Assembly: GCF_029894335.1 (NCBI RefSeq) | Contig: NZ_JARXZC010000024.1 | Coordinates: 1 to 64,000 of the forward strand | Length of the DNA stretch: 64,000 nucleotides | Source of the DNA: Kitasatospora sp. MAP5-34 | Lineage (GTDB): Bacteria; Actinomycetota; Actinomycetes; Streptomycetales; Streptomycetaceae | Reading direction: 5' to 3' | In this document: positions 24,193 through 33,551 of the stretch, piece after piece | Layout of the letters: each line of letters starts with the position of its first letter | Numbering within the stretch: position 1 is the stretch's first letter | The notes under the pieces: model-generated | Database searches by the model: none | Told to the model about the DNA's origin: nothing | The model's input: the letters and a program-made list of their open reading frames with translations, nothing else | Program-made: the position numbers and the translations under genes

Positions 24193-26201
24193 ACCTCGCC
24201 CTCCCCGTCCTCGTCCCCGTGCTGCCCGCGCTCGGCGCGGCCGCCACCCTCGCCACCGGCAAGCGGGCCCCCGGCTTCGCCCGGCCGCTGGCGATCCTCC
24301 CGGTCGCCGCCTCCGCCGTGCTCGCGCTGGTCGTCGCGCTGCAGCTCGGCACCGGCCACAGCCTGGACGCCGCCACCCGGCTCACCCCCACCGGCGGCCC
24401 CGACGTCTCGCTCGCCCTCCACCTGGACGGCTTCAGCTCGCTGATCTCGGTGCTGGTCGGCCTGGTCGCCACCTGCGTCCAGGTCTACTCGACGGCTTAC
24501 CTGAAGGACGACCCGCGCTACCCCTCCTACGCGGCGCTGGTCTCGCTCTTCACGGCGGCGATGTTCCTGGTCGTGTACTCGGGCGACCTGATCGTGCTGC
24601 TGGTCGGCTGGGAGATCATGGGCATCTGCTCGTACTTCCTGATCGGGCACCACTGGGAGACCGCCGACGCGCGCTCCGCCTCGCTCAAGGCCTTCCTGGT
24701 CACCAAGCTCGGCGACATCCCCTTCCTGTTCGGGATCTTCCTGCTCGGCACGGACGCCAAGAGCTTCCGGATCACCGACGTGCTGACCGCCGCCGCCGAC
24801 GGGCGGCTCGGGCACCCGACGCTGATCGCGCTGCTGCTGCTCGCCGGAGTCGCGGGCAAGAGCGCGCAGTTCCCGCTGCACACCTGGCTGCCCGACGCGA
24901 TGGCCGGTCCGACGCCGGTCTCCGCGCTGATCCACGCCGCCACCATGGTCGCCGCCGGTATCTACCTGGTGGCCAGGCTGCTGCCGGTCTTCCTGCTCTC
25001 CGGCGCCGCGCTGGTGGTGCTGTCGGTGATGGCCGCCGTGACGATGGTCGGCTCCGCGCTGTGCGCGCTCGCGCAGGACGACCTCAAGCGGGTGCTCGCG
25101 TACTCGACGGTCGGCCAGCTCGGCTACATGGCGGGCGCACTGGCCAGCGGCGACCGGGACGCGGCCGTCTTCCACCTGGTCAGCCACGGCGCGTTCAAGG
25201 CGCTGCTCTTCCTGACCGCCGGTGTGGTGATCCACGCCGCGCACACCAACTCGATCTCCGCGATGTCCCGGATGCCGGGGCTGCGCAAGCGCGTCCCGGA
25301 CGCCTACTGGACGCTGGCGATCGGCCTGGCCGCCCTGATCGGCCTGCCGCCGTTCTCGGGCTTCTTCAGCAAGGAGGCGGTGCTCGGCGCGGCCGAGCAC
25401 GCCGCCAACGGCGAGGCGCTCACCAACGGGCTCGGCCCCGCCTCGGCGGTGCCCTCGGCCGCCGGGTGGATCGTGCTGATCTCGGCCTCCGCCACCGCGC
25501 TGCTCACGGCGGCGTACGCCACCCGGCTCTGGCTGGTCGCCTTCCACGGCCCGTCGGCCGCCCCCGCCACTGCGGAGGGCGTGCCGTACTCGCCCGAGAT
25601 CGACGAGGCGGACCCGGCGCAGGCCGAGCCGCACGCGATGCGCTGGCCGCTCTGGGTGCTCGCCGTCCCCACCATGGGCTTCGGCATCGCGGGCCTGCGC
25701 AGCAACTGGCTGCCCGCCCTGCTGGACGGCGGCTCGCTGCGCCCCTCGGCCGCCACCGCCGTGATCGGCACCGGCCTCGCCCTGGCGGGTGTGCTGATCT
25801 CGTACGCCGCCTGGCGCTCGGCCACCGCCCGCGCGGCGGCCGTCACCTGGCCGGCTGCTGCCGACCGGGTGCCCGAGCAGGCCGGACCGCCCGCCGTCGA
25901 GACGATCCCGGCCGACCCGGGCCGCATCCTGCTCGGCCCGCTCTTCCGGCCCGCCCAGCACGGCTTCTTCGTCGACCGGCTCTACAGCGCGGCCTTCGTC
26001 GGCCCGACCGTCGCCGCCGCGCGGCTCGTCCGCTTCCTCGACCGCGAGGTCGTCGAGACCTACGTACGCGGCGCGGGGACGGCGCCCAGGATGCTCGGCT
26101 GGGTCGTCCGGCGGGCCCAGAACGGGAACGCCCAGGCCTACCTGAGCGCCCTGCTCGCCGGGGTCGTGCTGCTCACCGTCCTGGTGGCGGTCGGCACATG
26201 A
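24189..26201 (+). CDS. nuoL: NADH-quinone oxidoreductase subunit L
   Basis: A 670-residue antiporter-like subunit, the distal pump with the long lateral helix. Core motifs are LLVGWEIMGICSYFLIGHHW (conserved glutamate), GKSAQFPLHTWLPDAMAGPTPVS (key lysine), and DDLKRVLAYSTVGQLGYM. The C-terminal 200 residues carry the amphipathic arm and last helix. It is followed by a 49-base gap before nuoM, the widest in the operon. Confidence 0.95.
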   Translation: MNLALPVLVPVLPALGAAATLATGKRAPGFARPLAILPVAASAVLALVVALQLGTGHSLDAATRLTPTGGPDVSLALHLDGFSSLISVLVGLVATCVQVYSTAYLKDDPRYPSYAALVSLFTAAMFLVVYSGDLIVLLVGWEIMGICSYFLIGHHWETADARSASLKAFLVTKLGDIPFLFGIFLLGTDAKSFRITDVLTAAADGRLGHPTLIALLLLAGVAGKSAQFPLHTWLPDAMAGPTPVSALIHAATMVAAGIYLVARLLPVFLLSGAALVVLSVMAAVTMVGSALCALAQDDLKRVLAYSTVGQLGYMAGALASGDRDAAVFHLVSHGAFKALLFLTAGVVIHAAHTNSISAMSRMPGLRKRVPDAYWTLAIGLAALIGLPPFSGFFSKEAVLGAAEHAANGEALTNGLGPASAVPSAAGWIVLISASATALLTAAYATRLWLVAFHGPSAAPATAEGVPYSPEIDEADPAQAEPHAMRWPLWVLAVPTMGFGIAGLRSNWLPALLDGGSLRPSAATAVIGTGLALAGVLISYAAWRSATARAAAVTWPAAADRVPEQAGPPAVETIPADPGRILLGPLFRPAQHGFFVDRLYSAAFVGPTVAAARLVRFLDREVVETYVRGAGTAPRMLGWVVRRAQNGNAQAYLSALLAGVVLLTVLVAVGT

Positions 26202-26250
26202 CCTCGACCCGCATCAGCCTGTCCACCGCAGCACCCACTTGGAGCCCCCG

Positions 26251-27801
26251 ATGAACGTAGTCCTCATCGCCCTCCTGCTGCTGCCGCTGGCCGGCGCCGC
26301 CCTCACCCTCGCGCCCTTCGGCACCGACCCCGAGGCCGCCGACCGACGCGCGCTGCGCCTCGGCACGGCGGTCACCGGTCTCGTACTGCTGCTGACCATC
26401 GCGCTCGCGGCCGGGTTCGACCACGGCCGGCCGGCCAGGATGCAGGCCGTCACCGACGTGAGCTGGATCCCGGCCGTCGGCGTCCGCCTGCACCTCGGCG
26501 TGGACGGCATCTCGCTACCGCTGATCGTGCTCACCGCGCTGCTCACCTTCCTCTGCGCGGTGTACTCGACCAAGCGCCTGCCGGACGGCCCGGGGGTGCC
26601 GAGTGCGCGCGCCTTCGTCGGCCTGCTGCTGCTGCTCGAAGTCGGCATGCTGGCCACCTTCGCGGTGCTCGACCTGGTGCTGTTCTTCCTGGCCTTCGAG
26701 ATCGTGCTGATCCCGATGTACTTCCTGATCGCCCGTTGGGGGAGCGGGCAGAAGGTGCCCGCCGCCAACCGCTTCATCCTCTACACCCTGCTCGGCTCCG
26801 CCGTGATGCTGCTCGGCTTCCTGCTGATCGGCAGCAAGGCCGGCACCTTCGACATGACGCAGCTCGCCGCCGCCCACGGCCACGGGCTGAGCCACCCCAC
26901 CCAGGTCATCGCCGCCCTGTGCATCGGCCTCGGTCTCGCGGTGAAGGCCCCTGCCTGGCCGCTGCACAGCTGGCTCCCGGACGCGCACACGTCGGCCCCC
27001 ACCGTCGGCTCGGTGCTGCTCGCCGGTGTGCTGCTCAAGATGGGTACGTACGGCCTGGTCCGTGTCCTCCTCCCGATCGTGCCCGGCGGCACGGCGACTC
27101 TCGCCCCCTACCTGGGGGCGCTTGCCGCCGTCGGCGTCGTCTACGGTGCGCTGGCCTGTCTCGCGCTCGTGCGGCCCGGTGCCAAGGGCGACCTGAAGCG
27201 TCTGATCGCCTTCTCCTCCGTCGGCCACATGGGCTTCGTGCTGCTGGGCATCGCCTCCCTCACCCCGGTGGGCGTCAACGGCGCACTGTTCGCCAACATC
27301 GCCCACGGCCTGATCACCGGTCTGCTCTTCTTCCTGGTCGGCGCGCTGAAGGACCGCTACGGCACGGCCGACCTCGACACCCTCGCGGGTGCCACCGGGG
27401 CAGCCCTCTACGGACGGGCGCCACGCATCGGCGCGCTGCTCGCCTTCGCCGCCGTCGCCAGCCTCGGGCTCCCCGGGCTGGCGGGCTTCTGGGGCGAGGT
27501 GCTCGCGATGTTCGGCGCGTTCGACCCGGCCGCCGGGCTCTCCCGGCCCGCCTTCGTGACCTACATGGTGATCGCCGGCCTGGGCACCCTCCTCACCGCC
27601 GCGTACCTGCTGCTCGTCGTGAAGCGCGTCTGCATGGGCGACCCGAAGCAGCCCGCGCTCGCGGACGTCCCCGACATGCGCCCGTACGAGGCCGTCAGCT
27701 GGACGCCGCTCGCCGCGCTCACGCTGCTCGCCGGGCTCTGGCCCGCACTGCTGCTCGGACTGTCCGACCCGGCCGTCAAGCACCTCCTCGGGGGTGGCTG
27801 A
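26251..27801 (+). CDS. nuoM: NADH-quinone oxidoreductase subunit M
   Basis: A 516-residue antiporter-like subunit with about 14 helices. Conserved stretches are LHLGVDGISLPLIVLTALL, AFEIVLIPMYFLIARWG (glutamate), VKAPAWPLHSWLPDAHTSAP (lysine) and GDLKRLIAFSSVGHMGFV. The ATG at 26251 is chosen over an in-frame TTG four codons earlier because GGAG lies at 26241-26244. nuoN starts two bases after its stop. Confidence 0.95.
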   Translation: MNVVLIALLLLPLAGAALTLAPFGTDPEAADRRALRLGTAVTGLVLLLTIALAAGFDHGRPARMQAVTDVSWIPAVGVRLHLGVDGISLPLIVLTALLTFLCAVYSTKRLPDGPGVPSARAFVGLLLLLEVGMLATFAVLDLVLFFLAFEIVLIPMYFLIARWGSGQKVPAANRFILYTLLGSAVMLLGFLLIGSKAGTFDMTQLAAAHGHGLSHPTQVIAALCIGLGLAVKAPAWPLHSWLPDAHTSAPTVGSVLLAGVLLKMGTYGLVRVLLPIVPGGTATLAPYLGALAAVGVVYGALACLALVRPGAKGDLKRLIAFSSVGHMGFVLLGIASLTPVGVNGALFANIAHGLITGLLFFLVGALKDRYGTADLDTLAGATGAALYGRAPRIGALLAFAAVASLGLPGLAGFWGEVLAMFGAFDPAAGLSRPAFVTYMVIAGLGTLLTAAYLLLVVKRVCMGDPKQPALADVPDMRPYEAVSWTPLAALTLLAGLWPALLLGLSDPAVKHLLGGG

Positions 27802-27803
27802 AC

Positions 27804-29384
27804 ATGCACAGCTCCGTACTTGGTCCGCACGAGCTTCTGGGGCAGCCCGCCATGACACCTCTCGCCGTCGTCGACCCGGGCAGCCTGATCCAGTCCGTCG
27901 ACTGGGTGGCCGTCGCCCCGCCGCTGATCGCGGCCGTGGCCGCGCTCGCCGTACTGCTCGCCGACCTCTTCCTCCCGGCCGGCCGGAAGAAGGCGCTCGG
28001 TTGGCTCACGGCGGGCGGGCTCGCCCTCGCTCTCATCGCACTCCTCCCTCTGGCGCGCGGTAACACTCGGTCGACCTTCTGCTTGCAGAACGTAACAGGA
28101 GCCACTGACAACGCTCCCTGCTCGTACGTCGCCGACCACTTCGCGCTGGTCTTCCAGCTGCTCGCGCTCGGCGGCGCGCTGATCACCGCGCTGATCTCGA
28201 TCCACACCGTGGACGAGGAGGAGCTGCCGGGCGGCGAGTACTGGTTCCTGCTGCTCAGCAGCGCGACCGGCGCCGCCCTGCTGCCCGCCGCCCGCGACCT
28301 GGCGACGCTGATCATCGCGCTGGAGGTCGTCTCGCTGCCCGCGTTCGCGCTGGTCGCCCTGCGTCGGGACGGGCGGGGGGCCGAGGCGGCGCTCAAGTTC
28401 TTCCTGTCCTCCGTGACCGCCACCGCCGTGATGCTGCTCGGGGTCAGCTTCGTCTACGCCGCCACCGGCAGCCTGCACCTGACCGCGATCGCCGACGGTC
28501 TGACCCACCTGCCCGCCCAGCTGAAGCCGCTGGCCGAGGCCGGCGCCGCGCTCACCCTGGTCGGCTTCGCGTTCAAGGTGGCCGCCGTCCCGTTCCACTT
28601 CTGGCTGCCGGACACCTACACCGGCTCCCCGATCCCGATCGCGGGCTACCTCTCGGTGGTCAGCAAGGCGGCCGGTCTGGCCGGTCTGGCCCTGGTCACC
28701 ACCATCGCCTTCCACCAGTACGGCCACACCTGGGGCCTCGCCCTGGGCGTGCTCGCCGCACTGACCATGACGGTGGGCAACGTCGCCGCCCTGCGCCAGC
28801 GCGCCGACACCCGGCACAGCGCCGTCCGGCTGCTGGCCTGGTCCTCCGTCAGCCAGGCGGGCTACCTGCTCGTCCCGCTGGCCGCCGCCGGGGCCACCAG
28901 GGCCACCGCGCCGATCGGCGCCACCGTCGCGTACGCGCTGATCTACGGCGTGGTGAACCTGGGCGCCTTCGCGGTGGTCTCCGCCGTCGCCCGCACCGCC
29001 CCGGCCGCCCGGCTCGACGACTTCCGTGGCCTGTTCGCCCGCCGCCGTTGGACGGCGCTGGCGCTGGCCTTCTTCCTGCTCTGCCTGGCCGGGCTGCCCC
29101 CGGGCGTGATCGGGCTCTTCGGCAAGGTCGTGGTCTTCCGCGCCGCCGTCGACGCCGGGCTCGGCTGGCTGGCCGTGATCATGGCCGCCAACGTGGTCAT
29201 CGCGCTGTACTACTACCTCACCTGGACGGCGAAGCTCTTCGCACCGGCCGAGGCCGCCGGGCTCGAACAGCGCCGTACCCCCGCCGGACTGACCGCCACG
29301 CTCGCCCTCACCGCGTCCGTCGCGGTGGTCCTGTCGGTGGCTCCGCAACTGGTCCTTCAGGTGGTCAGCGGCACTCTGTTCTGA
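27804..29384 (+). CDS. nuoN: NADH-quinone oxidoreductase subunit N
   Basis: A 526-residue antiporter-like subunit nearest the quinone site. Visible motifs: IALEVVSLPAFALVALRR, FKVAAVPFHFWLPDTYTGSPIP (lysine helix) and RLLAWSSVSQAGYLLVPL. It ends the operon; nothing like nuoD, nuoE, nuoF or nuoG lies before or after it in this window. The following 115 bases show no obvious strong hairpin before the HtpX-like gene. Confidence 0.95.
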   Translation: MHSSVLGPHELLGQPAMTPLAVVDPGSLIQSVDWVAVAPPLIAAVAALAVLLADLFLPAGRKKALGWLTAGGLALALIALLPLARGNTRSTFCLQNVTGATDNAPCSYVADHFALVFQLLALGGALITALISIHTVDEEELPGGEYWFLLLSSATGAALLPAARDLATLIIALEVVSLPAFALVALRRDGRGAEAALKFFLSSVTATAVMLLGVSFVYAATGSLHLTAIADGLTHLPAQLKPLAEAGAALTLVGFAFKVAAVPFHFWLPDTYTGSPIPIAGYLSVVSKAAGLAGLALVTTIAFHQYGHTWGLALGVLAALTMTVGNVAALRQRADTRHSAVRLLAWSSVSQAGYLLVPLAAAGATRATAPIGATVAYALIYGVVNLGAFAVVSAVARTAPAARLDDFRGLFARRRWTALALAFFLLCLAGLPPGVIGLFGKVVVFRAAVDAGLGWLAVIMAANVVIALYYYLTWTAKLFAPAEAAGLEQRRTPAGLTATLALTASVAVVLSVAPQLVLQVVSGTLF

Positions 29385-29499
29385 GCTGCGGCCGGGCCCC
29401 TCCGGGCGGTGAGGGAACGAAGACGGCTCATCCCGCCGTTGATCTCGGCAGAGGGATGAGAAGAGAAGGCTTCCCACCGCACCACTTGGAGGGCCTGCC

Positions 29500-30363
29500 G
29501 TGCACCGCCAGCACAACGGGTTGAGGACGGCCGCGCTGATCGGCGGCCTGTCGGCACTGATCCTGGTGATCGGCAGCTTCTTCGGCCGTACCGGTCTGCT
29601 GCTGGCCCTACTGGTCGCGCTCGGCACCAACGGGTACGCGTACTGGAACAGCGACAAGCTCGCGCTGCGCGCGATGCGGGCCCGGCCGGTGAGCGAGATC
29701 GAGGCCCCCCGCCTGTACCGGATCGTCCGCGAGCTCTCCACCTCGGCCCGCCAGCCGATGCCCCGCCTGTACCTCTCGCCCACCCCGGCCCCGAACGCCT
29801 TCGCCACCGGGCGCAACCCCCGCAACGCCGCCGTCTGCTGCACCGACGGCATCCTGCAGCTGCTGGACGAGCGCGAGCTGCGCGGCGTGCTCGGCCATGA
29901 GCTGAGCCACGTCTACAACCGGGACATCCTGATCTCCTCGGTGGCGGGCGCGCTGGCCGCAGTGATCATGTTCCTGGTGAACTTCGCCTGGCTGATCCCG
30001 TTCGGCCGCAGCGAGGACGAGGACGGCCCCGGCCTCTTCGGCCTACTCGCCATCATGATCCTCGGCCCGCTCGCCGCCAGCCTGATCCAGCTGGCCGTCA
30101 GCCGCTCCCGCGAGTACCAGGCCGACGCCGACGGAGCCAGGATCACCGGGGATCCGCTGGCCCTCGCCAGCGCCCTGCGCAAGCTGGAGGCCGGCACCCG
30201 GCGACTCCCGCTGCCCCCCGAGCCGCAGCTCCAGACCGCCAGCCACATGATGATCGCCAGCCCCTTCCGCCCGGGCGAGGCGGGTTCGCGACTCTTCTCC
30301 ACCCACCCCCCGATGGCGGAGCGCATCGCCCGCCTGGAGCGGATGGCCGGCTACGGCGGCTGA
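29500..30363 (+). CDS. htpX: HtpX-like M48 membrane metalloprotease
   Basis: A 287-residue zinc protease with two N-terminal hydrophobic helices, the HExxH motif in GHELSHVYNRD (H133, E134, H137), two further membrane segments (about 145-165 and 185-200), and the third zinc ligand region SRSREYQADADGA. It resembles HtpX, which degrades damaged membrane proteins. GTG start with GGAGGG upstream. The homologue in S. coelicolor also follows nuoN of the short nuo operon (from memory), so it may take part in membrane-complex quality control; that link is inference. Confidence 0.92.
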   Translation: MHRQHNGLRTAALIGGLSALILVIGSFFGRTGLLLALLVALGTNGYAYWNSDKLALRAMRARPVSEIEAPRLYRIVRELSTSARQPMPRLYLSPTPAPNAFATGRNPRNAAVCCTDGILQLLDERELRGVLGHELSHVYNRDILISSVAGALAAVIMFLVNFAWLIPFGRSEDEDGPGLFGLLAIMILGPLAASLIQLAVSRSREYQADADGARITGDPLALASALRKLEAGTRRLPLPPEPQLQTASHMMIASPFRPGEAGSRLFSTHPPMAERIARLERMAGYGG

Positions 30364-30390
30364 GCCGCCCGTCCGCTCCGGGCGGGCGGC
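30364..30390 (+). terminator. Hairpin after the HtpX-like gene
   Basis: GCCGCCCG at 30364-30371 pairs with CGGGCGGC at 30383-30390. The stem starts at the last bases of the stop codon region, so it probably terminates the protease transcript. Confidence 0.6.
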
Positions 30391-30473
30391 CGGCGGTGGC
30401 CGGTCGCGTTACGGGAGTACCGGAGCGGGTAAGTGGAGTGGGGGTGTGGAGAACCCCGTGGAAGGGTGAAGGT

Positions 30474-30875
30474 ATGAAGATTATCGAATTGATACTCAAC
30501 GTCCTCTGGTTGGTCTTCTGCGGGATCTGGATGGCCATCGCCTACGCCATTGCGGGCATCGTCTGCTGCATTCTGATCATCACGATTCCATTTGGCATTG
30601 CTTCGTTTCGCCTGGCGGGCTACGTCCTCTGGCCGTTCGGCAGGACCACGGTGGAGCGGCCGGACGCCGGGGCGGCGTCGTGCATCGGCAACGTGATCTG
30701 GCTGGTGTTCGCCGGCTGGTGGCTGGCGCTCGCGCACATCGCGACCAGCATCCCGCTGTTCCTGTCGATCATCGGGATCCCGTTCGGCTGGGCGAACCTG
30801 AAGATGATCCCGGTCTCACTGATGCCGCTCGGCCGCGAGATCGTCTCCACGGACGAGCGGTTCGGCGGCCGTTGA
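30474..30875 (+). CDS. YccF-family inner-membrane protein
   Basis: A 133-residue protein with two copies of the YccF domain (PF03733), a pair of hydrophobic repeats: NVLWLVFCGIWMAIAYAIAG with ITIPFGIASFRLAGYVLWPFG, then NVIWLVFAGWWLALAHIATS with IGIPFGWANLKMIPVSLMPLG. Each half has the NVxWLxF...IPFG...PxG pattern. Function is unknown. The ATG at 30474 starts at the first repeat and follows GAAGGGTGAAGG. The first 25 codons are noticeably richer in A/T than the surrounding genes. Confidence 0.88.
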   Translation: MKIIELILNVLWLVFCGIWMAIAYAIAGIVCCILIITIPFGIASFRLAGYVLWPFGRTTVERPDAGAASCIGNVIWLVFAGWWLALAHIATSIPLFLSIIGIPFGWANLKMIPVSLMPLGREIVSTDERFGGR

Positions 30876-30876
30876 G

Positions 30877-31344
30877 TCAGCGGGCGGGGTGATGAATCCC
30901 CTCGTCCTCCCCTGCTCCGGCCAGGGCCTGGCCGCCGAGGCGTCGCTCGGCGGCGTCGATCCGCAGGTCGTTGATGGCGGCGTAGCGGCGGGCCATCAGG
31001 CCGTTCGGGTCGAACTCCCACTGCTCGTTGCCGTAGCTGCGCCACCACTGGCCGGCCGCGTCGTGCCACTCGTACTCGAAGCGCACGGAGATCCGGTTGT
31101 CGGTGTGCGCCCACAGTTCCTTGCGGAGGCGGTAGTCCAGCTCCCGTTCCCACTTGCTGCGCAGGAAGGCGACGACCTGCTCGCGGCCGTGCAGGAAGAC
31201 GTCCCGGTTCCGCCACTCGCAGTCCTCGGTGTAGGCGAGTGAGACGAGTTCGGGGTCGCGGGTGTTCCAGGCGTCCTCGGCGGCCTGCACCTTGAGCAGA
31301 GCGGTCTCGGTGGTGAAGGGGGGCAGGGGTGGCCTCTGGTTCAT
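30877..31344 (-). CDS. SnoaL/NTF2-like protein (DUF1348 type)
   Basis: A 155-residue alpha+beta barrel protein of the NTF2-like superfamily, closest to the DUF1348 group: LLKVQAAEDAWNTRDPELVSLAYTEDCEWRNRD, then FLRSKWERELDYRLRKELWA and RFEYEWHDAAGQWWRSYGNE. Members are small cytosolic proteins with unproven function. GGAGAG lies five bases before the ATG. It is divergent from the GlxA-type regulator gene (118-base gap), which may regulate it; that is inference from position only. Confidence 0.85.
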   Translation of the reverse strand: MNQRPPLPPFTTETALLKVQAAEDAWNTRDPELVSLAYTEDCEWRNRDVFLHGREQVVAFLRSKWERELDYRLRKELWAHTDNRISVRFEYEWHDAAGQWWRSYGNEQWEFDPNGLMARRYAAINDLRIDAAERRLGGQALAGAGEDEGIHHPAR

Positions 31345-31462
31345 TGCTCTCTCCGTACGAGTTGGGGTCCCTCGACCTTTGCAGCTCGGCTCCGGCCGCT
31401 GCCATGTCCCTCAGGACGGCTTCTCCACAGATTCGGACACCGACCGGCCGTATGCTCGGTGG

Positions 31463-32437
31463 ATGACCACTGAGCGGAGGCCCGCCGAACCCCGGCGCAC
31501 TGTCGCCGTGCTCGCGTACGACGGCGTCAGGCTGCTGGATGTGGCCGCGCCGCTGGAGGTGTTCGGGACCACCGGTGCGTACGACGTCGTCCTGTGCTCC
31601 CCGGGCGGGCGGCCCGTCACGGCCGTGACCGGGACCGGCCTGGCCGTGACGGAGCTGGTGGTGACGGCCGACGCCGGCGTCGTCCGCGCGGACACCGTGG
31701 TCGTGCCAGGCTCGCCGACGGCTCCGGCCGACGCGCCGGACGGGCTGCTGGCTGCGGCCGCCGGGCTGACGGCCTCGGCGGGCCGGGTCGCGTCCATCTG
31801 TACGGGTGCCTTCGTCCTCGCCGAACTCGGGCTGCTGGACGGGCGCCGGGCGACCACGCACTGGCGGTACGCGGCGGAGCTGGGCCGCCGGTACCCGAAG
31901 GTCACCGTCGAACCGGACTCCATCTACGTCCGCGACGGCCGGGTGCTGACCTCGGCGGGTGTCAGCGCCGGGATCGACCTCGCGCTCGCCCTGGTCGAGG
32001 ACGATCTCGGTCCGGACGCCGCCCGCGAGGTGGCCCGCGACCTGGTGGTCTTCATGCAACGCCCCGGCGGGCAGTCGCAGTTCTCGGTACGAGCCCGGAC
32101 GCCGCGCCCGCGCCACGACGCCCTGCGGGCCGTCCTCGACGCCGTCGCCGGAGACCCGGCGGGCGACCACTCGGCTGCGGCGCTCGCCGCCCGGGCCGGG
32201 CTGAGCGCGCGCCAGCTGGCCCGGATCTTCCGCGCGGAGCTGGACACCACGCCGTCGGCCTACGTCGAGCTGGTACGGCTGGAGGCGGCGCGCGGCCTGC
32301 TGGAGGCGGGGGAGTCGGTGGCGGGCGCGGCCCGCCGTTCGGGGACGGGGAGCGACGAGACGCTGCGACGCGCCTTCCTCAAGCACCTCGGCGTCCCGCC
32401 GTCGGCGTACGCGGCGCGGTTCCGCCACACCCGCTGA
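31463..32437 (+). CDS. GlxA-type transcriptional regulator (DJ-1/PfpI domain plus AraC helix-turn-helix)
   Basis: A 324-residue regulator. Residues 10-185 are a DJ-1/PfpI-like amidotransferase fold with the nucleophile-elbow region SICTGAFVLAELGLLDGRRATTHW; this cysteine is retained. Residues 215-320 are an AraC-type double helix-turn-helix, ending GVPPSAYAARFRHTR. The class senses small nitrogenous metabolites in some bacteria. The ATG has no clear ribosome-binding site and lies six bases after TATGCT (31451-31456), a possible -10 box, so the transcript may be leaderless. Confidence 0.92.
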   Translation: MTTERRPAEPRRTVAVLAYDGVRLLDVAAPLEVFGTTGAYDVVLCSPGGRPVTAVTGTGLAVTELVVTADAGVVRADTVVVPGSPTAPADAPDGLLAAAAGLTASAGRVASICTGAFVLAELGLLDGRRATTHWRYAAELGRRYPKVTVEPDSIYVRDGRVLTSAGVSAGIDLALALVEDDLGPDAAREVARDLVVFMQRPGGQSQFSVRARTPRPRHDALRAVLDAVAGDPAGDHSAAALAARAGLSARQLARIFRAELDTTPSAYVELVRLEAARGLLEAGESVAGAARRSGTGSDETLRRAFLKHLGVPPSAYAARFRHTR

Positions 32438-32461
32438 CGGGACCCTGGCGGCGACTGGGCC

Positions 32462-33466
32462 CTAGGGTGCCTCGGAGACCTGGACGATCATCTTGCCGGT
32501 GTTCTCCCCGCGCAGCATGCCGGTGAACGCGTCGACCACGCGGTCGAAGCCCTCGACCACCGTCTCGTCCACGAGCACCTGCCCCGAGCGCAGGTGCGGT
32601 ACCAGGAATCCTTCCAACTCGTCCTGCACGGAACGGTAGTTGCGGACCAGGAACCCCTCCAGGCGCAGGCTCTTGCAGACCACGTCGTACAGGTTGCGCG
32701 GCGCGGCGGACGGTTCGCCGCTGTTGTACTGGGAGACCGCGCCGCACCAGGCGATCCGCCCGTACTCGCGCAGGGCGTCGATGGCGCCCTCCAGGTGCTC
32801 GCCGCCGACGTTGTCGAAGTACACGTCGATCCCCTCCGGGGCTGCCCGGCCCAGGAGTTCGGCCACCGGGCCGTCGTGGTAGTCGAAGGCGGCGTCGAAG
32901 CCGAGCCGCTCGGTCAGGTGCTTCACCTTGGCGGCCGATCCCGCGCTGCCGATGATCCGGTCCGCGCCCAGCAGCCGGGCGATCTGGCCGGCCGCGCTGC
33001 CCACGCCCCCGGCGGCGGCCGAGATGAAGACGCTCTCACCGGGCTGCACCCGGGCGATCCGGGTCAGACCGACGTACGCGGTGAGCCCGGTGCCGCCGAG
33101 CACACCCAGGTACGCGCTGAGCGGGATGTCCGTCAGCGGGGGCAGCACCCGTGCCTCCGACGGCCGCACCACCGCGTGCGTCCGCCAGGCGTACCGGTGG
33201 AACACCAGCTCGCCGACGGCGAGTTCGGGGGTACGGGAGTCGATGACCCGCCCGATGGAGCGGCCCTCCAGCGGGGTGCCGAGCTCCCAGTGGCCCTCGT
33301 CCATCGCCTCGCGCATGTACGGGTCGACGGAGAGGTAGATGTTCTCGACCAGTGCCGTGCCCGGCTCCGGGGTCGGCACGGGGGCCTCGACGAAAGCGAA
33401 GTTCCCGGCGGTGGGCGCGCCCTGGGGGCGGGACACCTGCTGGACGAACCTTGCGGCGCTGGTCAT
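32462..33466 (-). CDS. NADP-dependent medium-chain oxidoreductase (zinc-free, PTGR/curcumin reductase type)
   Basis: A 334-residue MDR-superfamily enzyme lacking the structural-zinc cysteines. The NADP-binding motif AAAGGVGSAAGQIARLLGA starts near residue 150, and the subfamily text GGTGLTAYVGLTRIA, DVYFDNVGGEHLEGAIDAL and GRIAWCGAVSQYN match 2-alkenal/15-oxoprostaglandin/curcumin reductases, which reduce activated double bonds. AAGGAG lies eight bases before the ATG at 33466. Divergent from a LysR gene, which is its probable regulator. Confidence 0.92.
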   Translation of the reverse strand: MTSAARFVQQVSRPQGAPTAGNFAFVEAPVPTPEPGTALVENIYLSVDPYMREAMDEGHWELGTPLEGRSIGRVIDSRTPELAVGELVFHRYAWRTHAVVRPSEARVLPPLTDIPLSAYLGVLGGTGLTAYVGLTRIARVQPGESVFISAAAGGVGSAAGQIARLLGADRIIGSAGSAAKVKHLTERLGFDAAFDYHDGPVAELLGRAAPEGIDVYFDNVGGEHLEGAIDALREYGRIAWCGAVSQYNSGEPSAAPRNLYDVVCKSLRLEGFLVRNYRSVQDELEGFLVPHLRSGQVLVDETVVEGFDRVVDAFTGMLRGENTGKMIVQVSEAP

Positions 33467-33551
33467 GCCTCTGGCTCCTTGAAGGGGGTGTTTCCGGCGG
33501 GGTGTGATCACCGTACGGTCGCCGCCGGGACCCGGGCAGGGGCTCCGGTCG

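Noticed and set aside
23880..25961. 693-codon minus-strand open frame opposite nuoK-nuoL
   Set aside because: Charged, Glu/Arg/Gly-rich translation typical of the antisense frame of hydrophobic GC-rich genes.
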